DNA of 64,000 bases from Comamonas thiooxydans (GTDB lineage Bacteria; Pseudomonadota; Gammaproteobacteria; Burkholderiales; Burkholderiaceae_C). Where the stretch lies: NCBI RefSeq assembly GCF_002157685.2, contig NZ_AP026738.1:5022001-5086000 (forward strand), in the 5' to 3' direction. The notes under the pieces are model-generated. The model did not search any database, was not told where the DNA came from, and worked only from the letters and a program-made list of their open reading frames with translations. Shown here in pieces: positions 1 through 9,457 of the stretch (within the stretch, counting starts at the first letter, position 1; the number at the start of each line of letters is the position of its first letter). Both the position numbers and the translations under genes were made by a program.

Positions 1-1
1 T

Positions 2-1279
2 GCACTGTTCGAGCGCGCCAAGGGCGTGATCCCCGGCGGCGTGAACTCGCCCGTGCGCGCCTTCGCCGCCGTGGGCGGCACGCCGCGCTTTGTGAAACGC
101 GCCCAGGGCGCCTATTTCTGGGACCAGAACGATCAGCAGTTCACCGACTACATCGGCAGCTGGGGCCCCATGATCCTGGGCCACGGCCACCCCGAAGTGG
201 TCGAGGCCGTGCAGGCCGCCGTGCTTGAAGGCTTCAGCTTCGGCGCCCCCACCGAGCGGGAAGTCGTGCTGGCCGAGAAGATCCGCGCCCTGATGCCCAG
301 CATGGACATGGTGCGCCTGGTCAGCTCCGGCACCGAAGCCGGCATGAGCGCGCTGCGCCTGGCGCGCGGCTACACCGGCCGCAACAAGATCATCAAGTTC
401 AACGGCTGCTACCACGGCCATGCGGATGCGCTGCTGGTCAAGGCCGGCTCGGGTCTGGCCACCTTCGGCGCCTCGTCCTCGGCCGGCGTGCCTGCCGATG
501 TGGCCAAGGACACCATCGTGCTGGAGTACAACGACGTTGCTCAGCTCGAAGAGGCCTTTGCCAAGATGGGCAGCGACATTGCCTGCGTCATCATGGAGCC
601 GATTGCTGGCAATATGAACTTTGTGCGCGCCTCGGTGGACTTCACCCGTCGCATCAGCGAACTGACCCGCGAGCATGGCGCGCTGCTGATCTATGACGAA
701 GTCATGACGGGCTTTCGCGTTGCCCTGGGCAGCGCACAAAGCCTGTATGCCAAGGAAATCGAAGGCTTTGCACCCGACATCACCGTGATGGGCAAGGTCA
801 TCGGCGGCGGCATGCCCATGGCGGCCTTCGGCGCACGCCGCGAGATCATGGAAAAGCTCTCGCCGCTGGGCCCCGTCTACCAGGCCGGCACGCTGTCGGG
901 CAACCCGATTGCCACGGCCTGCGGACTGAAGACGCTGGAGCTGATCAGCCGCCCCGGCTTCCACGCCGAGCTGCACCTCAAGACCGGCCACCTGATGCAA
1001 GGCCTGAAGGCCGAAGCCAATGCTGCCGGCATTCCCTTCAGCGTGGACTGGCAAGGCGGGCTGTTCGGCTTCTATTTCCTGCCCGAGCTGCCCACGCACT
1101 ACGCCCAGGTCATGAAGACCGACGGCAAGGTCTTCAACAAGTTCTACCACGGCATGCTGGAGCGCGGCCACTACTTTGCTCCGGCGCTGTACGAAGCAGG
1201 CTTTGTCAGCGCCGCGCACAGCGACGAAGACATCGACCGCACCATTGAAGCGGCACGCGAAGTGTTCAAGACACTGTAA
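2..1279 (+). CDS. hemL: Glutamate-1-semialdehyde 2,1-aminomutase, 5' end cut off
   Basis: HemL is the PLP enzyme that converts glutamate-1-semialdehyde to 5-aminolevulinate, the first committed tetrapyrrole precursor in the C5 pathway. The reading frame is open from base 2, and the residues before the first in-window GTG (ALFERAKG) match the family N-terminus, so the real start lies upstream of the window. Family landmarks are [42 protein letters not shown] and the PLP-lysine region [14 protein letters not shown]. The C-terminus is complete. A strong hairpin terminator follows 20 bases after the stop. Confidence 0.97.
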   Translation, partial: ALFERAKGVIPGGVNSPVRAFAAVGGTPRFVKRAQGAYFWDQNDQQFTDYIGSWGPMILGHGHPEVVEAVQAAVLEGFSFGAPTEREVVLAEKIRALMPSMDMVRLVSSGTEAGMSALRLARGYTGRNKIIKFNGCYHGHADALLVKAGSGLATFGASSSAGVPADVAKDTIVLEYNDVAQLEEAFAKMGSDIACVIMEPIAGNMNFVRASVDFTRRISELTREHGALLIYDEVMTGFRVALGSAQSLYAKEIEGFAPDITVMGKVIGGGMPMAAFGARREIMEKLSPLGPVYQAGTLSGNPIATACGLKTLELISRPGFHAELHLKTGHLMQGLKAEANAAGIPFSVDWQGGLFGFYFLPELPTHYAQVMKTDGKVFNKFYHGMLERGHYFAPALYEAGFVSAAHSDEDIDRTIEAAREVFKTL

Positions 1280-1298
1280 ATCCCCGCCCGCCCACCAG

Positions 1299-1328
1299 GC
1301 CCTGCAGCCCATGTCTGCAGGGCTTTTT
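1299..1328 (+). terminator. Rho-independent terminator after hemL
   Basis: A 9-bp perfect stem, GCCCTGCAG/CTGCAGGGC, has a 7-base loop and is followed by five T residues. It lies 20 bases after the hemL stop. Confidence 0.9.
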
Positions 1329-1441
1329 CATTGGTGGCGGCAGACTGCGCCAGCACCGGCTTCAGCCGCAGCGGTTCGGCATTTCACAGCCGCGTCATGG
1401 ACGCTTGCCACGCTCGCGTTTTTGTCAGCAATGAAAGCACC

Positions 1442-3214
1442 ATGACCGACGAATCCAGCAAGCCGACGCTGCACAACCTGCTCAAGGGCACCACCGACCA
1501 GGCCAGTGAACTGAACCGCCGCCGCTTTGTGCGCCAGATGGCCTGGAGCGCCGGCGCCATGTCCGTTCTGCCGCTCGCGGCCTGCGGCGGCGGCGATGAC
1601 AGCCAGACAGAGGCCAAGCCGGCCGATCCCGAAGTCCGCTTCGCCCATGGCCTGGCCAGCGGCGACCCGCTGTCCGACCGCGTGATGCTCTGGACCCGCA
1701 TCACCCCGCCCGCCGGCCACCAGGCAGACATCCCCGTGCAATGGGAGCTTGCCAGCGACGCAGCGTTCGCCACCATCGTGGCGCGCGGCGAGAGCAGCGC
1801 CACCGCTGCCAGGGACTTCACGGTCAAGATCGATGCAGCCGGCCTCAGGCCAGCCACGGCCTACCACTTCCGCTTCCGCGCCTATGGCGTGACTTCGGGC
1901 ACGGCACGCACGCGCACCCTGCCCACCGGCTCGGTGGCCCAGGTCAGACTGGCCGTCTTCTCCTGCGCCAACTACCCGGCCGGCTACTTCAATGTATACG
2001 CCGATGCGGCCAGGCGCAGCGACCTGGACGCCACGGTACACCTGGGCGACTACATCTATGAATACGCGCGCGGCGGCTATGCCTCGGCCCAGGCCGAGGC
2101 CATGGGCCGCCTGGTCAATCCTGCCGGAGAAATTCTCTCGCTGGCCGACTACCGCGAGCGCCATGCCCAGTACAAGAGCGATGCAGACCTGCAGGCCCTG
2201 CATGCTGCCGCGCCCATGATTGCCATCTGGGACGACCACGAATTTGCCAACGACACCTGGAGTGCGGGAGCCGAGAATCACCAGCCCGGCGAGGGCGACT
2301 TTGCCATGCGCAAGGCCGCCGCCATGCAGGCCTACCACGAGTGGATGCCTACGCGCACCGCGAGCGCCGAGCTGATCTACCGCAGCTTCGACTTTGGCGA
2401 TCTGGTCTCGCTGCACATGCTGGACACCCGCGTGATAGGCCGCGACAAGCAGCTGGACTATGCCGATTTCATGACCTCTGCCGGCCTTGACTCGGCGGGC
2501 TTCGCCACGGCCATGGCCAACCCGGCGCGTCAGCTGCTGGGTCAGACCCAGACACAGTGGTTGCAGCAGCAGATGGCGGCCTCCCGCGCCACCTGGCAGG
2601 TACTGGGCCAACAGGTGCTGATGGGACGCATGAACATCCCCGCGCCCATACTCATGGAGACCATCCAAGCCGGTGCCGGTGTATCGGTCTCGCAGTACGC
2701 AGCGCTGGTTGCCAAGGCGCAGACCGCGCCCGCCACACTCACGCCTCAGGAGCAAGCCATCCTGGCCCAGCCCTCGATCCCCTACAACCTGGACGCCTGG
2801 GACGGCTACCAGGCCGCGCGCGAGACCGTTCTGGGCAGCGCACGCCAACTCGGCAAGAAGCTGGTGGTGCTGGCCGGCGACACGCACAACGCCTGGGCCA
2901 GCGAGCTGCAGGACATGAACGGCAAGGCCGTGGGCGTGGAATTTGCGACCTCCTCGGTCAGCTCGCCGGGCTTTGAGGAATACCTGCCGGGCGAAGACCC
3001 CGCGACGCTGGCCGCTGCGCTGCAGCAGCTCATCAAGCCGCTCAAATACTGCGACACCTCGCGCCGCGGCTATATGCTGGTGACGGCCACGGCGGATGCC
3101 TGCCGCGCCGACTGGGTGTACGTGAACACCATCAGCAGCCGCCAGTTCACGGCCAGCACCGAAGCCTCCATGAAAGTTCTGGCCAGCGCGCCGGGACTGC
3201 TGGTCAAGGCCTGA
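1442..3214 (+). CDS. PhoD-like alkaline phosphatase/phosphodiesterase, Tat lipoprotein
   Basis: Member of the PhoD family of metal-dependent phosphomonoesterases/diesterases, 590 aa. The frame is open further upstream, but the ATG at 1442 gives an N-terminus with a twin-arginine motif (RRRFVRQ, residues 26-32), a hydrophobic stretch and a lipobox LAAC (Cys48). Export as a folded, metal-loaded, lipid-anchored enzyme is likely. A fibronectin-like N-terminal domain (WTRITPP, YHFRFRAYG) precedes the phosphatase domain. Metal-ligand motifs visible are SCANYPAGYFNVY, VHLGDYIYEY, WDDHEFANDTW and VVLAGDTHNAWA. It is monocistronic and convergent with tag. Phosphate-starvation control is typical of the family, but I see no PHO box. 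Confidence 0.92.
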   Translation: MTDESSKPTLHNLLKGTTDQASELNRRRFVRQMAWSAGAMSVLPLAACGGGDDSQTEAKPADPEVRFAHGLASGDPLSDRVMLWTRITPPAGHQADIPVQWELASDAAFATIVARGESSATAARDFTVKIDAAGLRPATAYHFRFRAYGVTSGTARTRTLPTGSVAQVRLAVFSCANYPAGYFNVYADAARRSDLDATVHLGDYIYEYARGGYASAQAEAMGRLVNPAGEILSLADYRERHAQYKSDADLQALHAAAPMIAIWDDHEFANDTWSAGAENHQPGEGDFAMRKAAAMQAYHEWMPTRTASAELIYRSFDFGDLVSLHMLDTRVIGRDKQLDYADFMTSAGLDSAGFATAMANPARQLLGQTQTQWLQQQMAASRATWQVLGQQVLMGRMNIPAPILMETIQAGAGVSVSQYAALVAKAQTAPATLTPQEQAILAQPSIPYNLDAWDGYQAARETVLGSARQLGKKLVVLAGDTHNAWASELQDMNGKAVGVEFATSSVSSPGFEEYLPGEDPATLAAALQQLIKPLKYCDTSRRGYMLVTATADACRADWVYVNTISSRQFTASTEASMKVLASAPGLLVKA

Positions 3215-3247
3215 TCCCCAGGCTGGCAAGGCGGAACAAGCCCGCCC

Positions 3248-3883
3248 TCAGGGCCGCTGAAAAGCGGCTCTGGCGCGCTCCACTTCAGCTCTGGTGATGC
3301 AGCCCGGTGCATGGTCGTTGACCATGCCCATGGCCTGCATCAGCGCATACATGGTGGTCGGCCCGACAAACTTCCAGCCGCGCTTTTTGAGCTCCCTGGA
3401 CAGGGTTTGCGACTCCGGCGTCTGGGCCTGAATGGTCGTGCCCGTCGAGGGCACTGTCGGCTGATAGCGCCAGAAGAACGCGGCCAGAGAGCCTTCGGCC
3501 TGGACCATTTCGATGGCCCGCCCGGCGTTGTTGATCACGGCTTCGATCTTGCCGCGGTGGCGCACGATGCCCGCGTCCTGCAGCAGGCGCTGCACATCGG
3601 CCTCGCCAAACTGCGCCACGCGATGAAAATCAAAACCTGCAAAGGCCGCGCGAAAGTTCTCGCGCTTGTTGAGAATGGTCAGCCAGCTCAGGCCGGACTG
3701 GAAGCCTTCCAGACAGAGTTTCTCGAACAGGCGCTGGTCGCTGTCCACCGGGAATCCCCATTCGCGGTCGTGATAGTGGACATAGCCCGGCGTGGCCAGA
3801 CACCAGCGGCAGCGCTGCTGGCCGTCTTCGGCGGACTGGGTGGGGGAGCGGGTCGGCGTGGTCTCGGTGGGTTCGGTACTCAT
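3248..3883 (-). CDS. tag: DNA-3-methyladenine glycosylase I
   Basis: Base-excision repair enzyme that removes 3-methyladenine from alkylated DNA. The zinc-binding and recognition landmarks of Tag are present: CRWC near the N-terminus, YHDREWG, the helix-hairpin-helix region GFQSGLSWLTILNKRENFR, and the C-terminal NDHAPGC with its His/Cys ligands. I use the ATG at 3883 (MSTEPTE), giving 211 aa; upstream in-frame codons run back through the permease terminator hairpin and are unlikely to be translated. The extra 20 or so Thr/Ser/Pro-rich residues before the domain are probably disordered. Confidence 0.95.
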   Translation of the reverse strand: MSTEPTETTPTRSPTQSAEDGQQRCRWCLATPGYVHYHDREWGFPVDSDQRLFEKLCLEGFQSGLSWLTILNKRENFRAAFAGFDFHRVAQFGEADVQRLLQDAGIVRHRGKIEAVINNAGRAIEMVQAEGSLAAFFWRYQPTVPSTGTTIQAQTPESQTLSRELKKRGWKFVGPTTMYALMQAMGMVNDHAPGCITRAEVERARAAFQRP

Positions 3884-3904
3884 GTCCAGCACTCTAACCA
3901 ATGC

Positions 3905-3938
3905 AAAAGCCCTGCAGGGCATTCCCTGCAGGGCTTTT
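3905..3938. terminator. Perfect 15-bp inverted repeat, bidirectional terminator
   Basis: AAAAGCCCTGCAGGG is followed by a 4-base loop (CATT) and its exact reverse complement. Either strand gives a GC stem ending in a T run. It lies 84 bases beyond the stop of the minus-strand APC permease and upstream of tag. The sequence just to its right (TTTTGATAGCT) resembles a motif I recall as common in Comamonadaceae intergenic DNA. Confidence 0.85.
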
Positions 3939-4021
3939 ATTTTGATAGCTTCTTGCACCTGATATCAAACGATTTCAGAGATAAAACATATTGAAATCAA
4001 TGAATATAAAGCGCTAACAGC

Positions 4022-5506
4022 TCACTTTTTATCCGCCTGAGCCAGACGCGAATGGCGCATGCCATAGGCCATGTAGATCAGCGCACCCAGCGCCATCCAG
4101 CCCAGAAAGCGCAGCCAGGTCAGCGTGGTGAGATTCAGCATCAGATAAAAGCACAGCAGGGCCGAGAGCACAGGCAGCACAGGCACAAAAGGCACTCGGT
4201 AGCCGGCTCCGGCGTCAGGGCGCTTTTTGCGCAGCACCAGCACGCCGATGCTGACCAGCACAAAGGCCGACAGCGTGCCGATGTTGATCATCTCCTCCAG
4301 CAGCTCCACCTTGGTAAAGCCTGCCAGCAACGCCACGATCACGCCCACAGCCAGTTGCAGGCGAACCGGCGTCTTGCGCCTGGCCGATGTCACGCCCCAG
4401 CTGCGCGGCAGCAGGCCGTCGCGGCACAAGGCCAGCAACACGCGCGAGCTGCCCATCAGCAGCACCATGACCACGGTGGTCATGCCGATCAGCACGCCGA
4501 CCGAGATGACCTGCGCCGCCCAGCCAGCGCCCACGGCAATGAAAGCAGTGGCCAGCGAAGGATTCTCGGCCCTGGCCAGTGCCGTATAGGGCACCATGCC
4601 GGTCAGCGCCAGCGTGACCAGGATGTAGAGCACCGTCACCAGCACCAGCCCGCCGAGAATGCCGCGTGGCAGCGTGCGCTGCGGGTCCTTGACCTCTTCG
4701 GCCGAGGTTGCCACCACATCGAAGCCCAGAAAGGCGAAGAACACCAGCGATGCGCCCGAGATCACGCCCAGCCAGCCATACTGGCTGGGTTCGGCACCAA
4801 ACAACCAGGCCAGCATGGGCTGCCCCCACAAGTCACCGCTCACGCCATGAGCCACCACGGGCGGCTGTGCACTGGGCACAAAAGGCCTGAAGTTGTCGGT
4901 GTTCATATAGGTGAAGCCGACGACGATCACAAACACGGTGATCGCCAGCTTGATGACGGTGAACAGGTTGTTGACCTTGGCCGAGACCTGGGTGCCCGCA
5001 ATCAGCAAGGCCGTGAACACGGCCACGATGAAGAACGGCCCCCAGTTCAGCGAGAAGCCGCCAATCTCGATGCTCTGCGCGATCTCCAGCCCTGCCGTGG
5101 AGAACACGGCCGACAGATAGATACCCCAGTACTTGGCCAGCACGGCAGCGGCCGAGATCATCTCCAGCAGCAGATTCCAGCCAATGATCCAGGCCAGGCC
5201 CTCGCCCAGCGTCAGATAGGTATAGGTATAGGCGCTGCCCGTGACGGGCACGGTGGAGGCGAACTCCGCATAGCACATGATGGCCAGCGCGCAGGTCGCG
5301 GCCGCCAGAATGAAGGAAAAAATCACGGCCGGCCCTGCAAAGCTGCCGGCTGCGCGAGCCCCCACCGAGAAAATCCCTGCGCCCACGGCCACGGCCAGGC
5401 CCAGAATCATCAGATCGAAAACACCCAGCGTGCGCTGGAGCTGCCGGCCCGGCTCGTCGGAATCGGCCAGCGCCTGTTCAATGGTTTTGGTTTTCAGCCA
5501 CTGCAT
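4022..5506 (-). CDS. APC-superfamily amino-acid permease (CAT/YhdG type)
   Basis: Inner-membrane amino acid/H+ symporter of 494 aa, the usual size for the cationic amino acid transporter branch of the APC superfamily. The first helix carries the substrate-site signature GAGIFSVGARAAGSFAGPAV; helix 3 has TYTYLTLGEGLAWIIGWNLLLE, and GFDVVATSAEEVKDPQRTLPRGI is the conserved CAT loop and amphipathic helix. About 12 hydrophobic segments are visible and the C-terminus is short and charged. Substrate cannot be read from the sequence. It is monocistronic, with a strong terminator about 85 bases downstream. Confidence 0.9.
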   Translation of the reverse strand: MQWLKTKTIEQALADSDEPGRQLQRTLGVFDLMILGLAVAVGAGIFSVGARAAGSFAGPAVIFSFILAAATCALAIMCYAEFASTVPVTGSAYTYTYLTLGEGLAWIIGWNLLLEMISAAAVLAKYWGIYLSAVFSTAGLEIAQSIEIGGFSLNWGPFFIVAVFTALLIAGTQVSAKVNNLFTVIKLAITVFVIVVGFTYMNTDNFRPFVPSAQPPVVAHGVSGDLWGQPMLAWLFGAEPSQYGWLGVISGASLVFFAFLGFDVVATSAEEVKDPQRTLPRGILGGLVLVTVLYILVTLALTGMVPYTALARAENPSLATAFIAVGAGWAAQVISVGVLIGMTTVVMVLLMGSSRVLLALCRDGLLPRSWGVTSARRKTPVRLQLAVGVIVALLAGFTKVELLEEMINIGTLSAFVLVSIGVLVLRKKRPDAGAGYRVPFVPVLPVLSALLCFYLMLNLTTLTWLRFLGWMALGALIYMAYGMRHSRLAQADKK

Positions 5507-5523
5507 GCATATCCCCAGGCTTT

Positions 5524-5794
5524 GAGAACGTGTTTACGATCTCTACGCAGCCGCGTTGGAGCGCAATCGGGATGAGTTCGAAGCGATGGCTCGCCGCTTG
5601 CACCGGGGTGCAAGCAAGAGACAGCGCGCAGCAAATCGCCCGATTTCGCTCCAACCCTCCGGGACAGTGTCTTTGCGGGCGGTCTGCGGCGTTGCGAATC
5701 CTCGCAATAGCACGTCTATTGCTGCGGTATCGCGCCTAGCATCCCATCCCGCAAAGCCTCTGTCGCGGCGCGAGGAGGTCGTAAACATGTTCTT
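5524..5794. repeat. 271-bp intergenic element bounded by 21-bp imperfect inverted repeats
   Basis: The left arm (5524-5544) and the reverse complement of the right arm (5774-5794) share the core GAACRTGTTTACGAYCTC and match at 17 of 21 positions. The interior contains secondary dyads such as GCTTGCACC/GGTGCAAGC near 5598-5617 and GCAATAG/CTATTGC near 5703-5721. The minus-strand 85-aa frame and the plus-strand 210-aa frame through it look like accidental open frames. The layout resembles a miniature inverted-repeat element. No transposase or clear target duplication is visible. Confidence 0.6.
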
Positions 5795-6068
5795 GGCCAC
5801 GCTTTTGGCGCGGCGTCTTCGGCCCGGTCCTTTTTGTCAAAAAGGCATCCTAGGGATTTCACCAATGATGCGCAGATTCCCTGCAGCATCACCAGTCCAT
5901 CTGCATGTTTTGTGCAGGCCCGGCTGCACACCCATCTCAAAACAGACTAGCCAGGCCCGCGCTTCACGAAGCCTGCACCGCGCTCAAAAATCGCGCTGCA
6001 GTCCTGCATGCAAGCGAGCACAGACGCAGGATTCGAAAAAGGCCCGCGGCAGAGCAATCCTGCCCGGC
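5795..6068. other. Intergenic stretch without recognised genes
   Basis: About 270 bases between the inverted-repeat element and the PAP2 gene stop. Open frames here have no family character. A short dyad, CCTTTTTG/CAAAAAGG, sits near 5828-5845. I see nothing else. Confidence 0.5.
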
Positions 6069-6764
6069 TCAGATGCGCGGAGGCTGCGGCGGCACATCGG
6101 CAGGGCGAATCAGCAGGCAGAGCACTGGCACCAGCATCAGCGCAGTGACCACATCCAGCACATGGTGCTGATGCACCAGCATGGTTGAGGCGCAGATTGC
6201 CGCGCTCCATAGCACAATCAGCAGACAAAGCCCCCAGCGACCACGCTGCCATTGCGCCTGGCAGATGGCCAGGCAGGTCAGCGCCGTGTAGACGATGTGC
6301 AGCGAGGGCAGCAGATTGTGCGGCTTGTCCACAAAGAACATGGTCGCAAAAATGCTGCGATAGGGCTCGAATTCGGGAATCGCGCGCTCGAAGGCCAAAT
6401 TTGCCGGGAACAGCACGAAGGTCAGACCGCAGATCAGCGTACCCAGCACCTGACGCTTGCCCAGCGCCGCCGTACCGGGCTGCCCCACCAGCCAGAACGG
6501 CAGGGCCAGAAACGGGAAAAACGAGAAGTAGACAAAGATGAATTCCGGCACCAGCGGAATCATGGCATCCCAGCGCGTGATGAAGTCATAGCGCTGGTCG
6601 CGCAGGCTGGCCAGCCAGTTGGCCGTGGGATAGATCGCGTAGGTGGCGATGTTCACCCATATGGCCCAGAAGACAAAGCCACGCTGGCGGGCCGGACCAG
6701 GCCCGTGTCCATGGGCTGCCTGATCGGCGGGGCGAAGAGCGGGAGCACGCGCGGGTTTTGCCAT
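6069..6764 (-). CDS. PAP2-superfamily membrane phosphatase/phosphotransferase
   Basis: 231-aa integral membrane protein with about five to six hydrophobic segments. PAP2 core motifs are PSLHIVYT (domain II, catalytic His) and STMLVHQHHVLDVV (domain III, nucleophilic His plus Asp). The classical first motif KxxxxxxRP is not evident, as in the Aur1/inositolphosphotransferase-like PAP2_3 branch, so phospholipid or polyprenyl-phosphate head-group exchange is possible. The N-terminus is Arg/Pro/Ala rich before the first helix. It is monocistronic. The substrate is unknown. Confidence 0.75.
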   Translation of the reverse strand: MAKPARAPALRPADQAAHGHGPGPARQRGFVFWAIWVNIATYAIYPTANWLASLRDQRYDFITRWDAMIPLVPEFIFVYFSFFPFLALPFWLVGQPGTAALGKRQVLGTLICGLTFVLFPANLAFERAIPEFEPYRSIFATMFFVDKPHNLLPSLHIVYTALTCLAICQAQWQRGRWGLCLLIVLWSAAICASTMLVHQHHVLDVVTALMLVPVLCLLIRPADVPPQPPRI

Positions 6765-6904
6765 GTGCAGATTATGAAAGCAGCGGCGCAGCGCAGGACA
6801 GGGGCGGCAGGGCCAAAAAGGGCGGTCGACGACAGACGCCAGCGGCCTGCGCGTTCAGGCCGGACAAGCTGTCCGCATCCATCCGTCTGATTCCATCCAC
6901 CAGC

Positions 6905-7351
6905 CTATTCGGCCTGAACCGGCTGGGCCGACAACACCCAGGCCGCCATCAGCAAGGACTGCTCCTCGCTGATCTGCGGGTGGCGCGGCATGATGACATT
7001 GCCCCAGACACCCACGCTGCCGGCGCGAATCTTGCCTGCGAGATAGGTTTGTGCATCGCTTTGGGCCTCGTACTTCTGGGCAATCGAGACAAAGGACGGT
7101 CCCACATACTTGCGCTCCCATCCATGGCAGCGCATGCAGTCGGACTGCTCCACCAGCTTCTTGCCCTGGGCCAGCTCCGGGTGCTTCTGCACCAGCGCCT
7201 CCGTGGCCTTCTCGGCAGAGCTGACGCGCATGATGCGCCAGCCGATATTGGCCACGCCCAGGGCCGCCGCCAGCATGACCAGCCCGATCAGCCAGCCAAT
7301 CCAGCGCGGACGCGGCGGGTAGTTTTCTTCGTCGTCAATGGGATCTGTCAT
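6905..7351 (-). CDS. Membrane-anchored monohaem c-type cytochrome
   Basis: 148 aa from the ATG at 7351. A short acidic/proline-rich N-terminus is followed by one transmembrane anchor (WIGWLIGLVMLAAALGVANIGW) and a periplasmic domain with a single haem c site, CMRCH. A downstream methionine in VIMPRHPQ is the likely sixth ligand, as in class I cytochromes c (MPxHP). This suggests an electron shuttle tethered to the inner membrane. It lies between purH and the PAP2 gene and has no oxidase genes nearby, so the partner cannot be named. Confidence 0.85.
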   Translation of the reverse strand: MTDPIDDEENYPPRPRWIGWLIGLVMLAAALGVANIGWRIMRVSSAEKATEALVQKHPELAQGKKLVEQSDCMRCHGWERKYVGPSFVSIAQKYEAQSDAQTYLAGKIRAGSVGVWGNVIMPRHPQISEEQSLLMAAWVLSAQPVQAE

Positions 7352-7501
7352 ACCAAGCAATCACAGCTAAAAAGACAATGGCCAGCTTGCGCTGGCCATG
7401 AGACGCGGAGCAAAAAAACTGGCGCGAACCTAGCCAGGCACACCGAGAAAGCGCCGTCGCGCGCCGAAGGTGTCGGTCCCCCTCCGGTGCACAGCGCCAG
7501 A

Positions 7502-7533
7502 GAGGGGGAGGGCGCGCAGCGCCTCAGGGGGGG
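7502..7533. repeat. Hairpin repeat copy 1, after purH
   Basis: The stem GGGCGC, loop GCA and partner GCGCCT are flanked on both sides by runs of five or more G. It sits immediately beyond the stop of minus-strand purH. Its counterpart at 22762-22793 has the same flanks and loop, with a compensatory C-G for G-C swap and an A-T for G-T swap in the stem. Confidence 0.7.
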
Positions 7534-7537
7534 AGTT

Positions 7538-9136
7538 TTAATGCCTGAAGTGGCGCACGCCGGTGAAGACCATGGCCACGCCACGCTCGTTGGCCGCATC
7601 GATCACTTCCTGATCGCGCATGGAGCCGCCAGGCTGAGCCACGCAAGTGGCACCGGCATCGACCACCACGTCCAGGCCGTCGCGGAAGGGGAAGAAGGCA
7701 TCCGACGCCACGACGGTGTTCTGCAGCGACAGCTTGGCGGCTTCGGCCTTGATGGAGGCGATGCGGGCCGAATCCAGGCGCGACATCTGGCCGGCACCCA
7801 CGCCCATGGTCATGCCGTTCTTGCAGAAGACGATGGCGTTGGACTTGACGAACTTGGCCACGTTCCAGGCGAACAGCAAGTCCTGAAGCTCTTCAGGCGT
7901 GGGCTGCTTGACGGTCACGACCTTCAGGTCGGCCAGCTTGAGCTCATGGTTGTCCGAGGTCTGCAGCAGCAGGCCCGAGCCGATGCGCTTGGACTCGATG
8001 GCGTTGCGGCCGTTGTCCCAGTCGGTTGCGCCGCCTGCGGGCAGAGCGATCTTCATCAGGCGCACATTGACCTTGGCCTTGAAGATTTCCAGGGCTTCGG
8101 CGCTGAACTCGGGAGCCATCAGCACTTCGACGAACTGCTTGGACACGGCTTCGGCCGCGGCCTTGTCCACAGGGCGGTTGAAGGCAATGATGCCGCCAAA
8201 CGCGCTGGTGGGGTCGGTCTGGAAGGCCTTGGAATAGGCTTCGAAGGCATTCGCGCCCACGGCCACGCCGCAGGGGTTGGCGTGCTTGACGATCACGCAG
8301 GCAGGGGTGTCAAAGCTCTTGACGCATTCCCAGGCCGCATCGGCGTCGGCGATATTGTTGTAGCTCAGCTCCTTGCCCTGCAGCTGCACGCCCGTGGCCA
8401 GCGAGCCGGGAGCGGGGTACAGATCGCGGTACCAGGCAGCTTGCTGGTGGCTGTTTTCACCGTAGCGCAGATCCTGCACCTTGATGAAATGTCCGTTGGA
8501 CTGGCCGCCGAACAGGGCGCGCTCGGGCACATATTCTTCGCTGAGCTTTTCGTCTTCGAACTTGACGCTGGACAGGTAGTCGCTGATCGCTCCGTCGTAC
8601 TGGGCAATGCGGTTGAAGGCTGCCACGGACAACGCGAAACGCAGCTTGTCGGACAGCTTGCCGTTCGCCTTGAGCTCGGCCAGCACGGCTTCGTACTGGT
8701 CGGCGGCGGTCAGAACGCCCACGTCTTTCCAGTTCTTGGCAGCGGAACGCACCATGGCGGGGCCGCCGATATCGATGTTCTCGATGGCGTCGGCCAGGGT
8801 GCAACCGGCCTTGGCCACGGTAGCTTCAAAGGGGTAGAGGTTCACGACCAGCAGATCGATGGTCTCGATGCCATGTTCCTTCAAAGCAGCCATGTGCTCG
8901 GGCAGTTCGCGGCGAGCCAGCAGACCACCGTGCACCATGGGGTGCAAGGTCTTGACGCGGCCGTCCAGCATCTCGGGGAATTGGGTGACTTCGGCCACTT
9001 CGGTCACGGGCAGGCCCACGCCCGCCAGCAGCTTGGCGGTGCCACCGGTGGACAGCAGTTGCACGCCCAGGGCGTGCAGGGCTTGCGCAAATTCGACGAT
9101 ACCGGTCTTGTCAGAGACGGAGATCAGAGCTTTCAT
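7538..9136 (-). CDS. purH: Bifunctional AICAR formyltransferase/IMP cyclohydrolase
   Basis: Catalyses the last two steps of de novo IMP synthesis. The N-terminal MGS-like IMP cyclohydrolase domain ([44 protein letters not shown]) is followed by the AICAR transformylase domain with the catalytic Lys-His motif [12 protein letters not shown] and the substrate-binding [13 protein letters not shown] region ([15 protein letters not shown]). The ATG at 9136 gives 532 aa, normal for the family. A TTG three codons upstream is also possible, and neither has a strong ribosome-binding site. It is downstream of dusB-fis, separated by that operon's terminator. Confidence 0.97.
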   Translation of the reverse strand: MKALISVSDKTGIVEFAQALHALGVQLLSTGGTAKLLAGVGLPVTEVAEVTQFPEMLDGRVKTLHPMVHGGLLARRELPEHMAALKEHGIETIDLLVVNLYPFEATVAKAGCTLADAIENIDIGGPAMVRSAAKNWKDVGVLTAADQYEAVLAELKANGKLSDKLRFALSVAAFNRIAQYDGAISDYLSSVKFEDEKLSEEYVPERALFGGQSNGHFIKVQDLRYGENSHQQAAWYRDLYPAPGSLATGVQLQGKELSYNNIADADAAWECVKSFDTPACVIVKHANPCGVAVGANAFEAYSKAFQTDPTSAFGGIIAFNRPVDKAAAEAVSKQFVEVLMAPEFSAEALEIFKAKVNVRLMKIALPAGGATDWDNGRNAIESKRIGSGLLLQTSDNHELKLADLKVVTVKQPTPEELQDLLFAWNVAKFVKSNAIVFCKNGMTMGVGAGQMSRLDSARIASIKAEAAKLSLQNTVVASDAFFPFRDGLDVVVDAGATCVAQPGGSMRDQEVIDAANERGVAMVFTGVRHFRH

Positions 9137-9166
9137 GGGCGTCAATTCAAAGTTTGGATAAAAACA

Positions 9167-9201
9167 AGCTGCAAGTGCAGATATTTCAAGCGCTTGCAGC
9201 T
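9167..9201 (-). terminator. Terminator after dusB-fis
   Basis: AGCTGCAAG pairs with CTTGCAGCT around a 17-base loop, and on the minus strand a T-rich tract follows. It lies 23 bases after the fis stop and before purH. Confidence 0.65.
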
Positions 9202-9223
9202 ATGGATTCGGTAGCCTCGTCGT

Positions 9224-9457
9224 TCAGAGCAACTCGTGATCGACCAGCTTTTTGCGCAGGGTGTTGCGATTCAGGCCCAGCCATTCGGCGGCGCGCGACT
9301 GGTTGTTGTCGGCCTGGCCCATCACCACTTCCAGCAACGGTTTTTCGACAAGGCGAATCACCATGTCATAGACATTGGCCGGTGTTTCACCCTCGAGATC
9401 GCGGAAATAGCCTTCCAGGCTGTCGCGAACGACTTGTTCTAAATTCTGATTGCTCAT
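9224..9457 (-). CDS. fis: Fis-family DNA-binding protein
   Basis: 77-aa nucleoid-associated protein of the Fis/NtrC C-terminal HTH type. The recognition region is DNNQSRAAEWLGLNRNTLRKKLVDHELL. It is shorter than E. coli Fis (98 aa), as is usual in betaproteobacteria. Its start overlaps the dusB stop by 4 bases (ATGA), so translation is likely coupled; dusB-fis is the classical proteobacterial arrangement. Confidence 0.95.
   Translation of the reverse strand: MSNQNLEQVVRDSLEGYFRDLEGETPANVYDMVIRLVEKPLLEVVMGQADNNQSRAAEWLGLNRNTLRKKLVDHELL

Noticed and set aside
1328..3229. 633-aa minus-strand frame opposite the PhoD gene
   Set aside because: It is the antisense shadow of the phosphatase in high-GC DNA; composition is Gly/Ala/Arg-rich with no family motif.
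5543..6188. Open frames through the inverted-repeat element (85 aa minus, 210 aa plus)
   Set aside because: They follow the repeat structure and have unnatural composition; most likely chance frames in repeat DNA.
6758..9214. 818-aa plus-strand frame across the cytochrome c and purH genes
   Set aside because: Antisense shadow of well-recognised genes.
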